The notes under the pieces were generated by a model. That model searched no databases. It had not been told where the DNA came from and saw only the letters and a list, made by a program, of their open reading frames with translations. 64,000 nt of DNA, from NCBI GenBank assembly GCA_023052935.1, contig CM041295.1, positions 104,332,711-104,396,710 of the forward strand, given 5' to 3'. Made by a program: the position numbers and the translations under genes. This document shows positions 1 through 8,267 of this stretch, piece by piece; the first letter of the stretch is position 1; the number at the start of each line of letters is the position of its first letter. The DNA comes from Piezodorus guildinii (lineage: Eukaryota > Arthropoda > Insecta > Hemiptera > Pentatomidae).

Positions 1-823
1 AATAAAATGAAAAATTTCATGAACTAGACTATAATCTTGTTAATACAAGATTGTTAATGGTTAAGCAAATTAACTACTGCTTTAATTTAAAATTTTTTAA
101 ATAAACTTTATTTACATATTTACAAATTGACAAAATATTTAGAAATGATTTAGGATTAGACATCCTTACAATCAGCAAAATGTTTTGTTCAATTGGTAGT
201 TATAATCTAATTAGCTTTAATGATATGTGTTAAAACTAAAATGAGATTATATTTGGTTGTAGAAAAAAAAATACAAAAACCTACAAATAATTAATATGTT
301 ATAAATCAATTCTATAAAGTAGTAAGTTTAGAAATCTGATATTAAGGTTGTGATTATTTTATACTGAAAAAATGTATGATGTTTTTTATTTTATTTTGTT
401 TGTTATGTTGGGCATTTAATTCAATTTAGAATAGTATACTAGATGTTTTATTTAATGCTGTACATTGTTGAAAATCTTCACTTTTTTTTTTTTTTTTTTT
501 AAACTTGAGTAAAACCTTATAGATATGGACTGTCTATCGTCCAAGTCCAAACCTTTAAGATTATTCTTGACAAATTTCTCTCTACCTGAACTTCTCAATC
601 TCTCTAATGGGATCTTGTTACTCACAACTTTATGCAAGCTCCGCATTGTCAACCTTATAAATTCTCCAGTGGACCATCCCTTTCAAAAATTCTCTATAGT
701 GCTGTATGATATTGTTCTTCCTTACTTAGGCATCCTGTTTTACAAAAATACAGAACAATAAATTGGATAATATTTTCATAAATTCTAACTTTACACATAT
801 GTAATAAAAAAAAAAAATATTAT
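1..823. other. AT-rich stretch, no recognisable gene
   Basis: The stretch is AT-rich with a poly(T) run near 481-500. The short open frames on both strands show no recognisable motif and are probably chance. Nothing else is seen. Confidence 0.5.
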
Positions 824-1090
824 ATTTTTTTTTTATAATTCATTTATTGAAATTTACAACTGTACGCTCATACATCAAGTAAATAGGCTACAATGATAAT
901 ACACATGAAGAGAAACTGCCATTGGTAGCACTCTAGTAGTGAATCTACACAAGAAGGTCTCGAGGCCATCTTCTTTTCAGACGCCTCGGCGGATTGTCAG
1001 GAATTGAAGTGGAAGCAAGGATTGAAACTAGTGGATTAGAGTGGGAGTGGAGTTTTTCATGGAAGGAGTGATACCTGGTACAGGCCAAAA
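824..1090 (-). mobile_element. Jockey-like LINE 3' fragment
   Basis: The copy starts in a poly(T) run (poly(A) on the minus strand) followed by the family's 3'UTR end, with TTTACAACTGTA close to the tail. It then matches the end of the ORF2 frame, which encodes the conserved PDN-PRRLKRRW-like C-terminus. The same end is seen in the better copy at 53466-56999. It is 5'-truncated near 1090 and carries substitutions, so it is an old dead copy. Confidence 0.75.
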
Positions 1091-1109
1091 AATATATTTA
1101 TTGTTAATT

Positions 1110-1260
1110 TATACTAGCAGACCCGACATACAATGTCATGTCTGAACTATATCTTAGCGAAATCGGTCAAGCCGTTCACGCGTGAGGCGATGAACAAGGA
1201 AAAGGGGGATTCATTTTTATATATGTTGATAGAACGATTATTATTAACTTTCAAATATTT
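1110..1260 (+). repeat. Dispersed insect-type repeat end
   Basis: The stretch contains CTAGCAGACCCGACA followed by a GAAATCGGTCAAGCCGTTCA-like segment and an AT-rich end (ttcatttttatatatg). I recall this arrangement from many insect genomes as the end of a dispersed repeat, but cannot assign the family. It encodes no protein. Confidence 0.4.
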
Positions 1261-1535
1261 AAAAAAAACTACTAAAAATACTTTTCATAACTTTTCTAAA
1301 AATTAGCGCTTTCCAACGATATACTGTGCGTCTATATTACCACTTTTATTTCTGGATTAATTTTTTGATGACTGGGTTAAAGAAAATTTATTGTTACCTT
1401 TTTAAGAAAATCTAATTTGCATTGTATTTTACTTACAAACATTCAGGAAAGAATGCCCTAGGTAATGGTGAGAACCGTATTGAAATCTATCTTGTGGTTT
1501 AGAAGGAGTTTGCGGAAACCAGAATCGCGTTATCA

Positions 1536-1539
<4 letters not shown>

Positions 1540-1627
<88 letters not shown>
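1540..1627. repeat. (TA)n microsatellite
   Basis: Uninterrupted TA dinucleotide tract of about 88 bp. Confidence 0.98.
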
Positions 1628-1629
<2 letters not shown>

Positions 1630-2465
1630 CTATGTTCTTGACCGGCTGCTTTTCTAAGGCAGCGGTATCTTCAAAAACTAGCTTACTTGATATATTTAAT
1701 CCATATATAAACTACATTTAATAATACCATTGGATTTCCTTTCCAAAGGTATCGTGTTTACCAATCCAATAGGTGGCATGCAGGGTAAGACTAAAGTAAA
1801 CAAGATTCAATTAATAAATTATTATAATTGTGAACATACACATGTCCATTATATTAATACATTGCTTAGAACTTTGATTGAGAATATTGAGGGACATTTT
1901 CACTACTACCTTTGCCATACAACATAAATACCTTTAAATACTTTGTCGGCTGGCGAAGGTGGAATCAATCTTAGTCTACTCTTCAAGGCTATTAGCTCTA
2001 GCTGCTCTCTCTGACCACCAGACGTACATCTCTTCTTCTAGATGGAAACCAACTCACATCTTTTTGAGGATGGAATAAGACTGCCTCTTCTTGTGGATCG
2101 AACTTGACTGACTCGTGGCTGGAGAATAAGACTCCCTCTTCGGATCTTCTCTCTCATCGTCGTCACCTCGGGTGGGGCTGATATGGGAAGTACCCTGGTT
2201 GGCTGTCCAGCCTTTGTAGAAACTGCTTTTAAGAAACATTTCAAATTTATTTAAGGCGGGGTTGTAAGTTTTTGATATTATTTTTATCTTTTCACCACTC
2301 TAAATATTCTTGTCAGCCGCCGCTGGGGGGAAACTACCATCTATAAACACCTTTTAAACTTGAAGGCTTATAAAGGCATATCTATATATATTTAATATTT
2401 AATATATTTAATTAATATAATTGTTATCCAATAATAAATTTCCATCCTCAGTATTCTCAATACAT

Positions 2466-2470
<5 letters not shown>
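1628..2470. other. Unclassified non-coding stretch
   Basis: There is no convincing gene. A GC-richer patch at about 1940-2240 holds two related short units, AATAAGACTGCCTCTTCTTG near 2084 and AATAAGACTCCCTCTTCGG near 2126, each followed by GGATC. This may be a degraded local duplication. The overlapping 61-68 codon frames on the minus strand have no recognisable content. Confidence 0.4.

Positions 2471-2520
<50 letters not shown>
2471..2520. repeat. (TA)n microsatellite
   Basis: Pure TA tract of 50 bp. Confidence 0.98.
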
Positions 2521-2523
<3 letters not shown>

Positions 2524-2879
2524 AAGAGATATATCCCAGAACATAAAATATTTTTAATTTAATTATTGCGTAATCCTGTCGTGGAGGATTTATATTAATA
2601 TTAGTTTAATTGGTGTTAGAGTTATTCCGATTTGCAGAGTGACTAACCTCAATATAGTGAAGGGGTTGACAGCTGGCGGGACAGATTACTAGCTCCTTAG
2701 GGACTCCTTTAAAACACAATTTAATTATGCATATGAAGGAAGTTAAATATTAATAAACTTCTCAAGCGACTTATGAATAGATAATGGCTCCTCGCAGAAA
2801 ATTAGCATAGCTTTCTAACAAAGGATCGCGGGCTCTCGCCAGATCTCAAAACCTTCTTTCCGATCCCATCCCATCTTGT

Positions 2880-2990
2880 TTTCTTACTTTAAATAATGTT
2901 TTTATTGTATGAATGTGGTTTCATATCACTATTACTATTGTTCATTCTAAAACAAATTGTAATATATCTCAATAAATAAATATAAAAAAC
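2880..2990 (+). mobile_element. LINE 3'UTR tail (family C)
   Basis: The piece ends with TTGTATGAATGTGGTTTC, then a CACTATTACTATTGTTCATT-type stretch and AACAAATTGTAATAT near a CAATAAATA signal. The same tail recurs at 37300-37425 (+), 28950-29335 (-), 59206-59470 (-) and 51600-51660 (+), so this is a short 5'-truncated retrotransposon end. Confidence 0.6.
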
Positions 2991-3101
2991 AAATAAAGTT
3001 TTTTAGTCTTCATATAGATTTCTTAATTTTGTCGACGGTTATTTATTTTGTAATTTTCTGTTAGCAACGTCGAACTAATATTGTACATATTTTGAATTTT
3101 C

Positions 3102-3102
<1 letters not shown>

Positions 3103-3168
<66 letters not shown>
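3103..3168. repeat. (TA)n microsatellite
   Basis: TA tract of about 66 bp directly abutting the Jockey-like copy that follows. Confidence 0.97.
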
Positions 3169-3171
<3 letters not shown>

Positions 3172-3485
3172 TTTTTAGTTACTATTTATATTCACAACTG
3201 TATTGGTCAATGCATCAAATAAATGAGCTATGAGATAAAAGATACGAAGAAAACTGCCGATTGGCAGCACTCTAATTGTTAATCTTAACTTGAAGATCTT
3301 GAGAAAAGGAAGAAAAAGCGAGGACCAAAACTAGTGGGTTAGAGTGGGTGTGAAGTTTGTTATGGAAAGATTAATTCGGTCAAAACCAGCTACATTTGGA
3401 ACATTAAGGTCCAATAGATGATTTTATTAGTGGCAAAGTAAGGAGCGTTGAGGAGTTTTCAAATGATTTTGAATTGTTTCGATTG
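3169..3485 (-). mobile_element. Jockey-like LINE 3' fragment
   Basis: The sequence is T-rich and then carries the ATTCACAACTGTA end of the family's 3'UTR. Beyond it is a degraded copy of the last ~90 codons of ORF2: on the minus strand, remnants of the YF-V-T-N-K, AR-R-Y-SFH and NPLVS segments can be followed. Several small indels break the frame. Confidence 0.65.
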
Positions 3486-3790
3486 AAGACGGGAAGAATC
3501 CTCTAACATTATTATGGGTACTATCATGAAAACGGCTTTTACTAATAGGATAACCATTAGAAAGTAAATTATCAAATATTCGACTATCTTTAATTTTAGT
3601 GGTAGAAGACACTTGTATATCTAACAGCCGCTGATGTAGAAGAATTACAAAAATATATGTTTTACGGTAAAGAAGATACCATTCATTTCTAACATTATTT
3701 TGTGTGCTATTATGGAAACTGGTAATCCAAGAGTGCGCACTATGAAAAGCGTTTGACAAGGCAACCTTAAGTGTGGCTGACTAGCGTCTA
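3486..3790 (-). other. Unclassified stretch with duplicated unit
   Basis: A minus-strand frame (within 3427-3759) contains two related segments, FHNSTQNNVR and FHDSTHNNVR. They correspond to DNA units starting near 3502 and 3688, about 187 bp apart. I do not recognise the protein. It may be part of an unidentified mobile element or a chance frame over a local duplication. Confidence 0.3.
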
Positions 3791-4029
3791 TTGATTCAAC
3801 TTTTCACCTAGTATTATATAGTCTAAAAGAAAATCGTTGTCAAATGAGTCAGAATTTTTTCCAAACCATCTCTTTTTGAATGGCCTCCATTTTTTAAATC
3901 CAACCGTATATCAATAAAAATCCGTATAAGGGAAAGTATTGTGATTGTGAAAATTTTCGAATTCCAGTTTTCAACGAAAATACACGTTTTATGGTCTCTT
4001 GAGTCTAAATGACCAGGTCCCGCAAAAAG

Positions 4030-4030
<1 letters not shown>

Positions 4031-4061
<31 letters not shown>
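4031..4061 (+). repeat. (GT)n microsatellite
   Basis: TGTG repeat of about 31 bp inside family A copy 1. It encodes a CV-repeat artefact frame. Confidence 0.95.
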
Positions 4062-4063
<2 letters not shown>

Positions 4064-4545
4064 TAACTCCAAATTTCATATTTAAGACAACTATACGCCC
4101 GGGAAGTTACCAAAACTTTTTCATCAAAATCAGCTCACCAGAAGAGCCACTTTATACCATGCATTTTGCCCCTTTTACAATTTTCTTAAAAACGGTTATA
4201 ACGATTTTGATATTTCGATGTAAAATTGAAGGAGCTTTAATATCGTCTAGATTTTATTCATTTGATTGAAATAGTAGGACAGGGCTTAAATGCCGATATT
4301 TAATTTCTCTAAAGTACCTTTAATTTTGCAGATTCGAAAAATTAACCATATCGTCTGATTATAATTGCTAAAAAACAGGTAAATATATAAGTTGAACGAA
4401 TTCGATATCCAAATAAACGAGAAAACTGCAAACATATATTTTTTTTTTAAATTTTTGTTTTTGAACTTAAGAACAGTAATATACCGTTATAATGCTAAAG
4501 ATTTTAGAAAATATTATCAATAATAGTATGCCTAACTATTGTAAA

Positions 4546-4950
4546 TACTTTGAAGGATAAACAACGCCTTAAGGTTTTTGAAAATAAGGTACTGCGTAAA
4601 ATATTTAGTCCGAAGAAAGATGAGGCCACTGGGGACTTTAAAAGGTTGCACAACGCGAAATTGCGGAGTTGCGAATTGTACCCTGTGCATATAATTGAGG
4701 TGACAGCATCGCGGAGACCCAAATGGACGAGAAAAGTTGTTGGGCTCGGTGAGGATCGGATTCCGAGAAAGTTGGTATTCGCTGATCCGACTGGTAGGCG
4801 TCCGAAAGGTAGGCCGAAGCGTCGATTGGAGTATCGCATTAAGGCTGATCTCGGGGGCTTGGGCTTGAACGGTGAACATTGGACGAGTCTGTGTAGGCGG
4901 AGTTTGGTGATATCGGCATCGAATCTTCGGTAAGCCTATTATTATTATTA
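4546..4950 (+). mobile_element. 5'-truncated RTE-like LINE insertion
   Basis: The insertion is flanked by a perfect 13-bp duplication, TAACTATTGTAAA, at 4533-4545 and 4951-4963. It holds the end of a reverse-transcriptase ORF, whose stop is at 4931-4933, followed by only ~17 nt of ATT-rich tail. A very short 3'UTR ending in short tandem repeats is characteristic of RTE-clade elements. The host sequence on both sides is family A copy 1. Confidence 0.85.
4550..4933 (+). pseudogene. RTE-like reverse transcriptase C-terminal fragment
   Basis: The ~127-residue frame matches the C-terminal region that follows the RT domain in many arthropod RTE/BovB-like LINEs. Recognisable parts in order are RLKVFENKVLRKIF, a region around RLHNAKLRSCELY, a SRRPKWTRKVVGLGEDRIP segment in the place of the usual RWAGH-ARM box, then GRRPKGRPKRRLEYRIK. 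This part lies after the catalytic palm and carries no catalytic residues. The RT and endonuclease domains are missing through 5' truncation on insertion. The frame is open to its natural stop, so the insertion is not very old. No start codon of its own is expected. Confidence 0.8.
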
Positions 4951-5224
4951 TAACTATTGTAAAAGTTAACGGAGAGTGATGAAAATCCGATAAAACAAAC
5001 TGATTGTCTTAGATAATAATATAATAGATTATTTAATAAAACACTTGTTTCTATTTAAATCCAATTTAAATAATTATTAACGATTTATTTTCGTTTATAA
5101 ATTTGTTTTAAAATTATCGAATTGATATAAATAATTGAGGTAAGTGGAAGTCGTGTGTTGCGTGCACCAGATTTTTGCTTTACCATGATGGATGCTTTGC
5201 ATAAAACATACTCAACATTTCGGT

Positions 5225-5345
5225 AAAATAGGTTGCATTTTTCGTTGCTGGCTCACGGACTAACAGTAGTTGGCCAAAAAAACAGTTCGGATCCCACACG
5301 TTCTGAACCCAAGACCTTTCATGGGTTGTAAAAGTACAGTTTTTT
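5225..5345 (+). repeat. SINE2-type 3' fragment
   Basis: The stretch shares, in order, TTGCTGGCTCA, GTTGGCCA, AACCCAAGACCTTTCATGGG and a poly(T) end with the element at 57340-57565. No tRNA-like head is visible here, so this looks like a 3' part only. Confidence 0.45.
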
Positions 5346-5824
5346 TTCTTTTCCTTCCTAATTCTTACTCAGCCACCTTGAATCAATATGAAACAGATAA
5401 ATATCAGACCACTTTCCCCGTTCGGAAATTTAAGTAAATGCTGAAATTATGTAAGGTGGAGACGTCATCTCAATTGTAATAAATCGATATTATACATTGT
5501 GTTCTAAAGGGTGGGAGGGGGGGCTTTCAATGGAGAGGTGGATTAGTATGGAAGGAAAAAGGTATACATAGCAAGTAGGCAGGGGGGCCAATTCTTCCCG
5601 CTTCCTTTTTCATCCCCTTCCCTTCGAGTGGGGTCTTGTCGGCACAAACTTGTTTCAATTAATCTGTTTTGTTTGTTATTTCCTCTGTTTGTACGCCACG
5701 ATAACATACGAGTATTGTACGTGAACAAATGTGGTTTGACACTGTGTACTCTGCTAATCAAAAACCTTTAATATTTGAACACCATTGTGTTTCTGAGCCC
5801 TATTTACTACTTGCTTAAATATTT
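5346..5824. other. Unclassified intergenic stretch
   Basis: No gene is recognised. A G/C-biased patch at 5508-5640 contains G-runs. The 72-codon minus-strand frame there has no recognisable motif. Confidence 0.4.
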
Positions 5825-6655
5825 TATTACTTTCACTTATCTATATGTGAAATATATATATAGTAAGGAAAAGTATCGCGATCGTGAAAATTTTCAAATT
5901 CCAGTTTTCAACGGAAATACACGTTTACAAGTTTAAATACAAGTCTAACACGAAAATGGAAAGTTGATATTTAAAACAACTATACGCCCGAGATGTTACA
6001 GAAACTTTTTCATCAAAAACAGCTGACTTGAAGAACTGCTTTATACCTTGCATTTTTCACCTTTTTACGATTTTTTTAAAAAGGGCTTTAACGATTTTGA
6101 TTAAACTCTAGTAAAATTTGATGGGCTTTGTAGTTTCATTCTGATTTAAATAGTCTGACAGGGCTTAAATGCCGATATTTAAAATTGTCTTCCTCTAAAG
6201 TACCTTCAATTTTGTCGATACTAAAAAAATAACTATATAATGTTGTTATCAACGATAAAATACAGGTAAATATATAAGTTCAACGAATTCGATCTCAAAA
6301 GGAGAAAACAGCAGAAATATTTTTTCGTGCAATTTTTCGTTCTTGAACATAAGAACAGTAATATAGATGAGTAATATACCGTTGGAAAGCTAAAGATTTT
6401 ACAAGAAATATTTTCATATACACAAGCCGATAAAAGTTAATAAAGAGTGATGAAAAGCCGATAAAACTAACTGATTATTATTCAGATAATAATATAATAG
6501 ATTTCTTCGTAAAACGCATGTTTTTATAGAAATTCAATTTAATTAATACTTTATTATTTTCTGTCATTTTCATCTCTAACTGTATTTGAAAATTCTTTAA
6601 TCGATTTTAACGGCGACGGTAAGTGAAAGTAATGTGTTGCCCGCACCAGATGTTT
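5825..6655 (+). repeat. Family A repeat, copy 2 (most complete)
   Basis: This is an uninterrupted copy of the ~0.8 kb family. Near its ends lies an exact 14-bp inverted repeat: ATTACTTTCACTTA at 5826-5839 and TAAGTGAAAGTAAT at 6620-6633. Beyond the right repeat a short conserved end, GTGTTGCCCGCACCAGAT, is also shared by other copies. Internal landmarks include GTAAGGAAAAGTATCGCGAT, CTATACGCCCGAGATGTTAC and GGGCTTAAATGCCGATATTT. There is no long frame. The inverted repeats suggest a non-autonomous DNA transposon, but no clear TSD was found. Confidence 0.7.
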
Positions 6656-6677
6656 TTAAAAATAATAATAAGGAATC

Positions 6678-6678
<1 letters not shown>

Positions 6679-6713
<35 letters not shown>
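6679..6713. repeat. Poly(T) tract
   Basis: Run of about 33 T, the poly(A) tail of the minus-strand Jockey-like copy that follows. Confidence 0.9.
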
Positions 6714-6715
<2 letters not shown>

Positions 6716-6987
6716 TATTTATTGGAATTTACAACTGTATACAGGAATAAAACTAGTAAATTAGATGAAATATATAAAGGCATGAAACACATGTAGAGAA
6801 GCTTCCCAATGGAAGCACTCTAAAAATGATTTAAACTAGAAGGTCTCGGGGCCATCTCCTTTTCAGACGCCTCGGAGGATTGTCAGGAATCGAAGAGGAA
6901 GAAAGGTTTGAAACTAGAGGATTAGGGTGGGAATGGAGTTTGCCATGAAAGGAATGGTATCTAGATCGGGCGAAATCAGCAACATAC
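6682..6987 (-). mobile_element. Jockey-like LINE 3' fragment with TSD
   Basis: The fragment is a 5'-truncated copy covering the poly(A) tail, the 3'UTR and the last codons of ORF2 (minus-strand remnant of the PPRRLKRRWPRDL end). It is flanked by GAATCATAT at 6673-6681 and 6988-6996, a 9-bp TSD. This supports target-primed insertion of a ~306-bp piece. Confidence 0.8.
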
Positions 6988-6999
6988 GAATCATATATT

Positions 7000-7675
7000 A
7001 AAAGTTTTAATTTGGCACTTGGTTGTATTATGCGTAAACATATCGTGTTTCATGATCCAGAAAAAGATAATTAAGGATATTTGTATTTATATTTTGTAGG
7101 TATGAGAATCGGTCCTGAAGTACAGCCGTGGTCATAGAAATAGCATCACTCAATAAAGAAAATGTCTTCAAAATTAAACATTACTCTATGTTTTTAATAA
7201 TCTACAGTTAATTTGTTTGAGTAGTTTACTGTATATTTGTGAATCATTCTGTAGATATTTTAAGAAAGACTATGCATAAATAAATTAGTGACAGAATTTG
7301 TTAGTAAAGGGTAAAACAAAGAAGCAATAAATTAAAAAAAAAAAATAAGATAGGAAAAAATAATATTCATACAAATTATAAAAATTGTTGTTATTAGAAT
7401 TATGTTCGATGCTGCTATGGAACAATGGGAATATTTTTCAGCGGCTTTTTTATCACAATTCTTTCAAAATAAAATATAAAAAAATTAATTAAAATAGCTA
7501 AACAAAAAAATAACTTAAAAATATAATCGTCTAAAAGCATTAATACTTATATAAAACAATATTAATGAAGATATGAAACTCAAAACTGGAAACTTGAGCT
7601 CAATTGGTCATTAACAGAGTTTCAAAATAATTTATATTATTATTTTTAAATAGGTTCCATTTCTTTAATTTAACT
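7000..7675. other. AT-rich stretch with Tc1-type MITE end
   Basis: At 7122 the motif TACAGCCGTGGTCATAGAAA, followed by TAGCATCAC, matches the terminal inverted repeat of the Tc1-type MITE at 61590. A convincing right end is not visible. The rest, to about 7675, is AT-rich and holds nothing recognisable. Confidence 0.45.
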
Positions 7676-7790
7676 TTTTTCCATGTAATTCTTCCGGCAT
7701 TCAATTCAAAATCCTCCGAAAGATCCTAAACCCCCCTTACTTTGTCACCAATAAAATAATCCATAAAGACCTAAATATTATAAATATTAT
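7676..7790 (+). pseudogene. Jockey-like ORF2 relic, left half
   Basis: The plus strand encodes a degraded Jockey ORF2 segment, readable as NSSGIQFKILRKIL and then PPYFVTNK-IHKDLN. It corresponds to a region about 60-100 residues from the C-terminus of the 898-residue protein at 53602-56298. The copy stops abruptly after the HKDLN segment. The next part of the same protein (VADLSRT, equivalent to VSELART) resumes at about 12796. The two halves are therefore one relic split by the CR1-like insertion. Confidence 0.75.
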
Positions 7791-7796
7791 AAAATA

Positions 7797-7991
7797 AACT
7801 CCCACCGTATCTATCTCAGTGAGGAGATGTCTATAATGAATAGACACCTATACTGGCTCGCCAGGCAGAAGAGATTAGAGAAAAAAATCAAATACGTTTG
7901 GTTTACTGCCGGTAGAGTGCGCTGCCGAAAAGAAGATGGTCACCCTGTAATTTTCATCGATAAACCCCAGGACCTGGACGTCTTCGGCTGA
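7797..7991 (+). pseudogene. CR1-like ORF1 C-terminal fragment
   Basis: The plus strand reads as an open 64-codon frame ending in a TGA at 7989-7991. Readable landmarks are RIYLSEEMS, LYWLARQKR, KYVWFTAGRVRCRKEDG and PVIFIDKPQDL. This pattern (a short helix, an aromatic WFTAGRV-R-R segment, then an I-F-I strand) matches the C-terminal domain of LINE ORF1 proteins related to the baculovirus FP protein, which act in RNA binding and particle assembly. The N-terminal part is missing because the insertion is 5'-truncated. It lies 276 bp upstream of the ORF2 start, in the expected order. The family assignment is by motif recall only. Confidence 0.65.
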
Positions 7992-8267
7992 CTCCTGGGC
8001 ATCCGTCTGCTTACTGGATGCGAGCTGGAAATGGTCTCGGCTTCTAATATTCTTCTTTGTTTTGTCAGACTAACTTACTTAATCGTTTTCTTTTCTCTAA
8101 TTTTGTTTTTTTTTTTATTTCAAAAGAATATTTTTTTTATTTGTCGGCAAAGGCTCTTTTGTACATTTTTATCTTTATTAACTATTTCATGTTCACTTTC
8201 ACTTATCTCTCTATTGTGTCTCTAGCGTCTTCTCATACTCTGTTTGCTATTCCACCTCCTTTCCTAT

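Larger units (their letters stand above)
3937..5190 (+). repeat. Family A repeat, copy 1 (interrupted)
   Basis: The copy starts around GTATTGTGATTGTGAAAATT and continues through a conserved series of blocks: tccagttttcaacg, actatacgcccg, cttaaatgccgatattt, aatataccgttata. It ends with GTAAGTGGAAGTCGTGTGTT and GTGCACCAGATTTTT. The blocks are in the same order as in the copies at 5825-6655 (+), 39483-40445 (-) and 58885-59870 (-). It is split by an RTE-like insertion at 4546-4950 and contains a (GT)n tract at 4031-4061. No open frame is conserved among copies, so it is probably a non-autonomous element. Confidence 0.75.

Noticed and set aside
1540..3168. Repeated TA tracts as a CRISPR-like array
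   Set aside because: The repeats are simple dinucleotides without regular unique spacers, and this is a eukaryotic context.
7122..7420. Complete Tc1-type MITE at 7122
   Set aside because: The left TIR is clear, but the body does not match the 61590 element and the right end near 7400-7420 is unconvincing, so only an end was reported.
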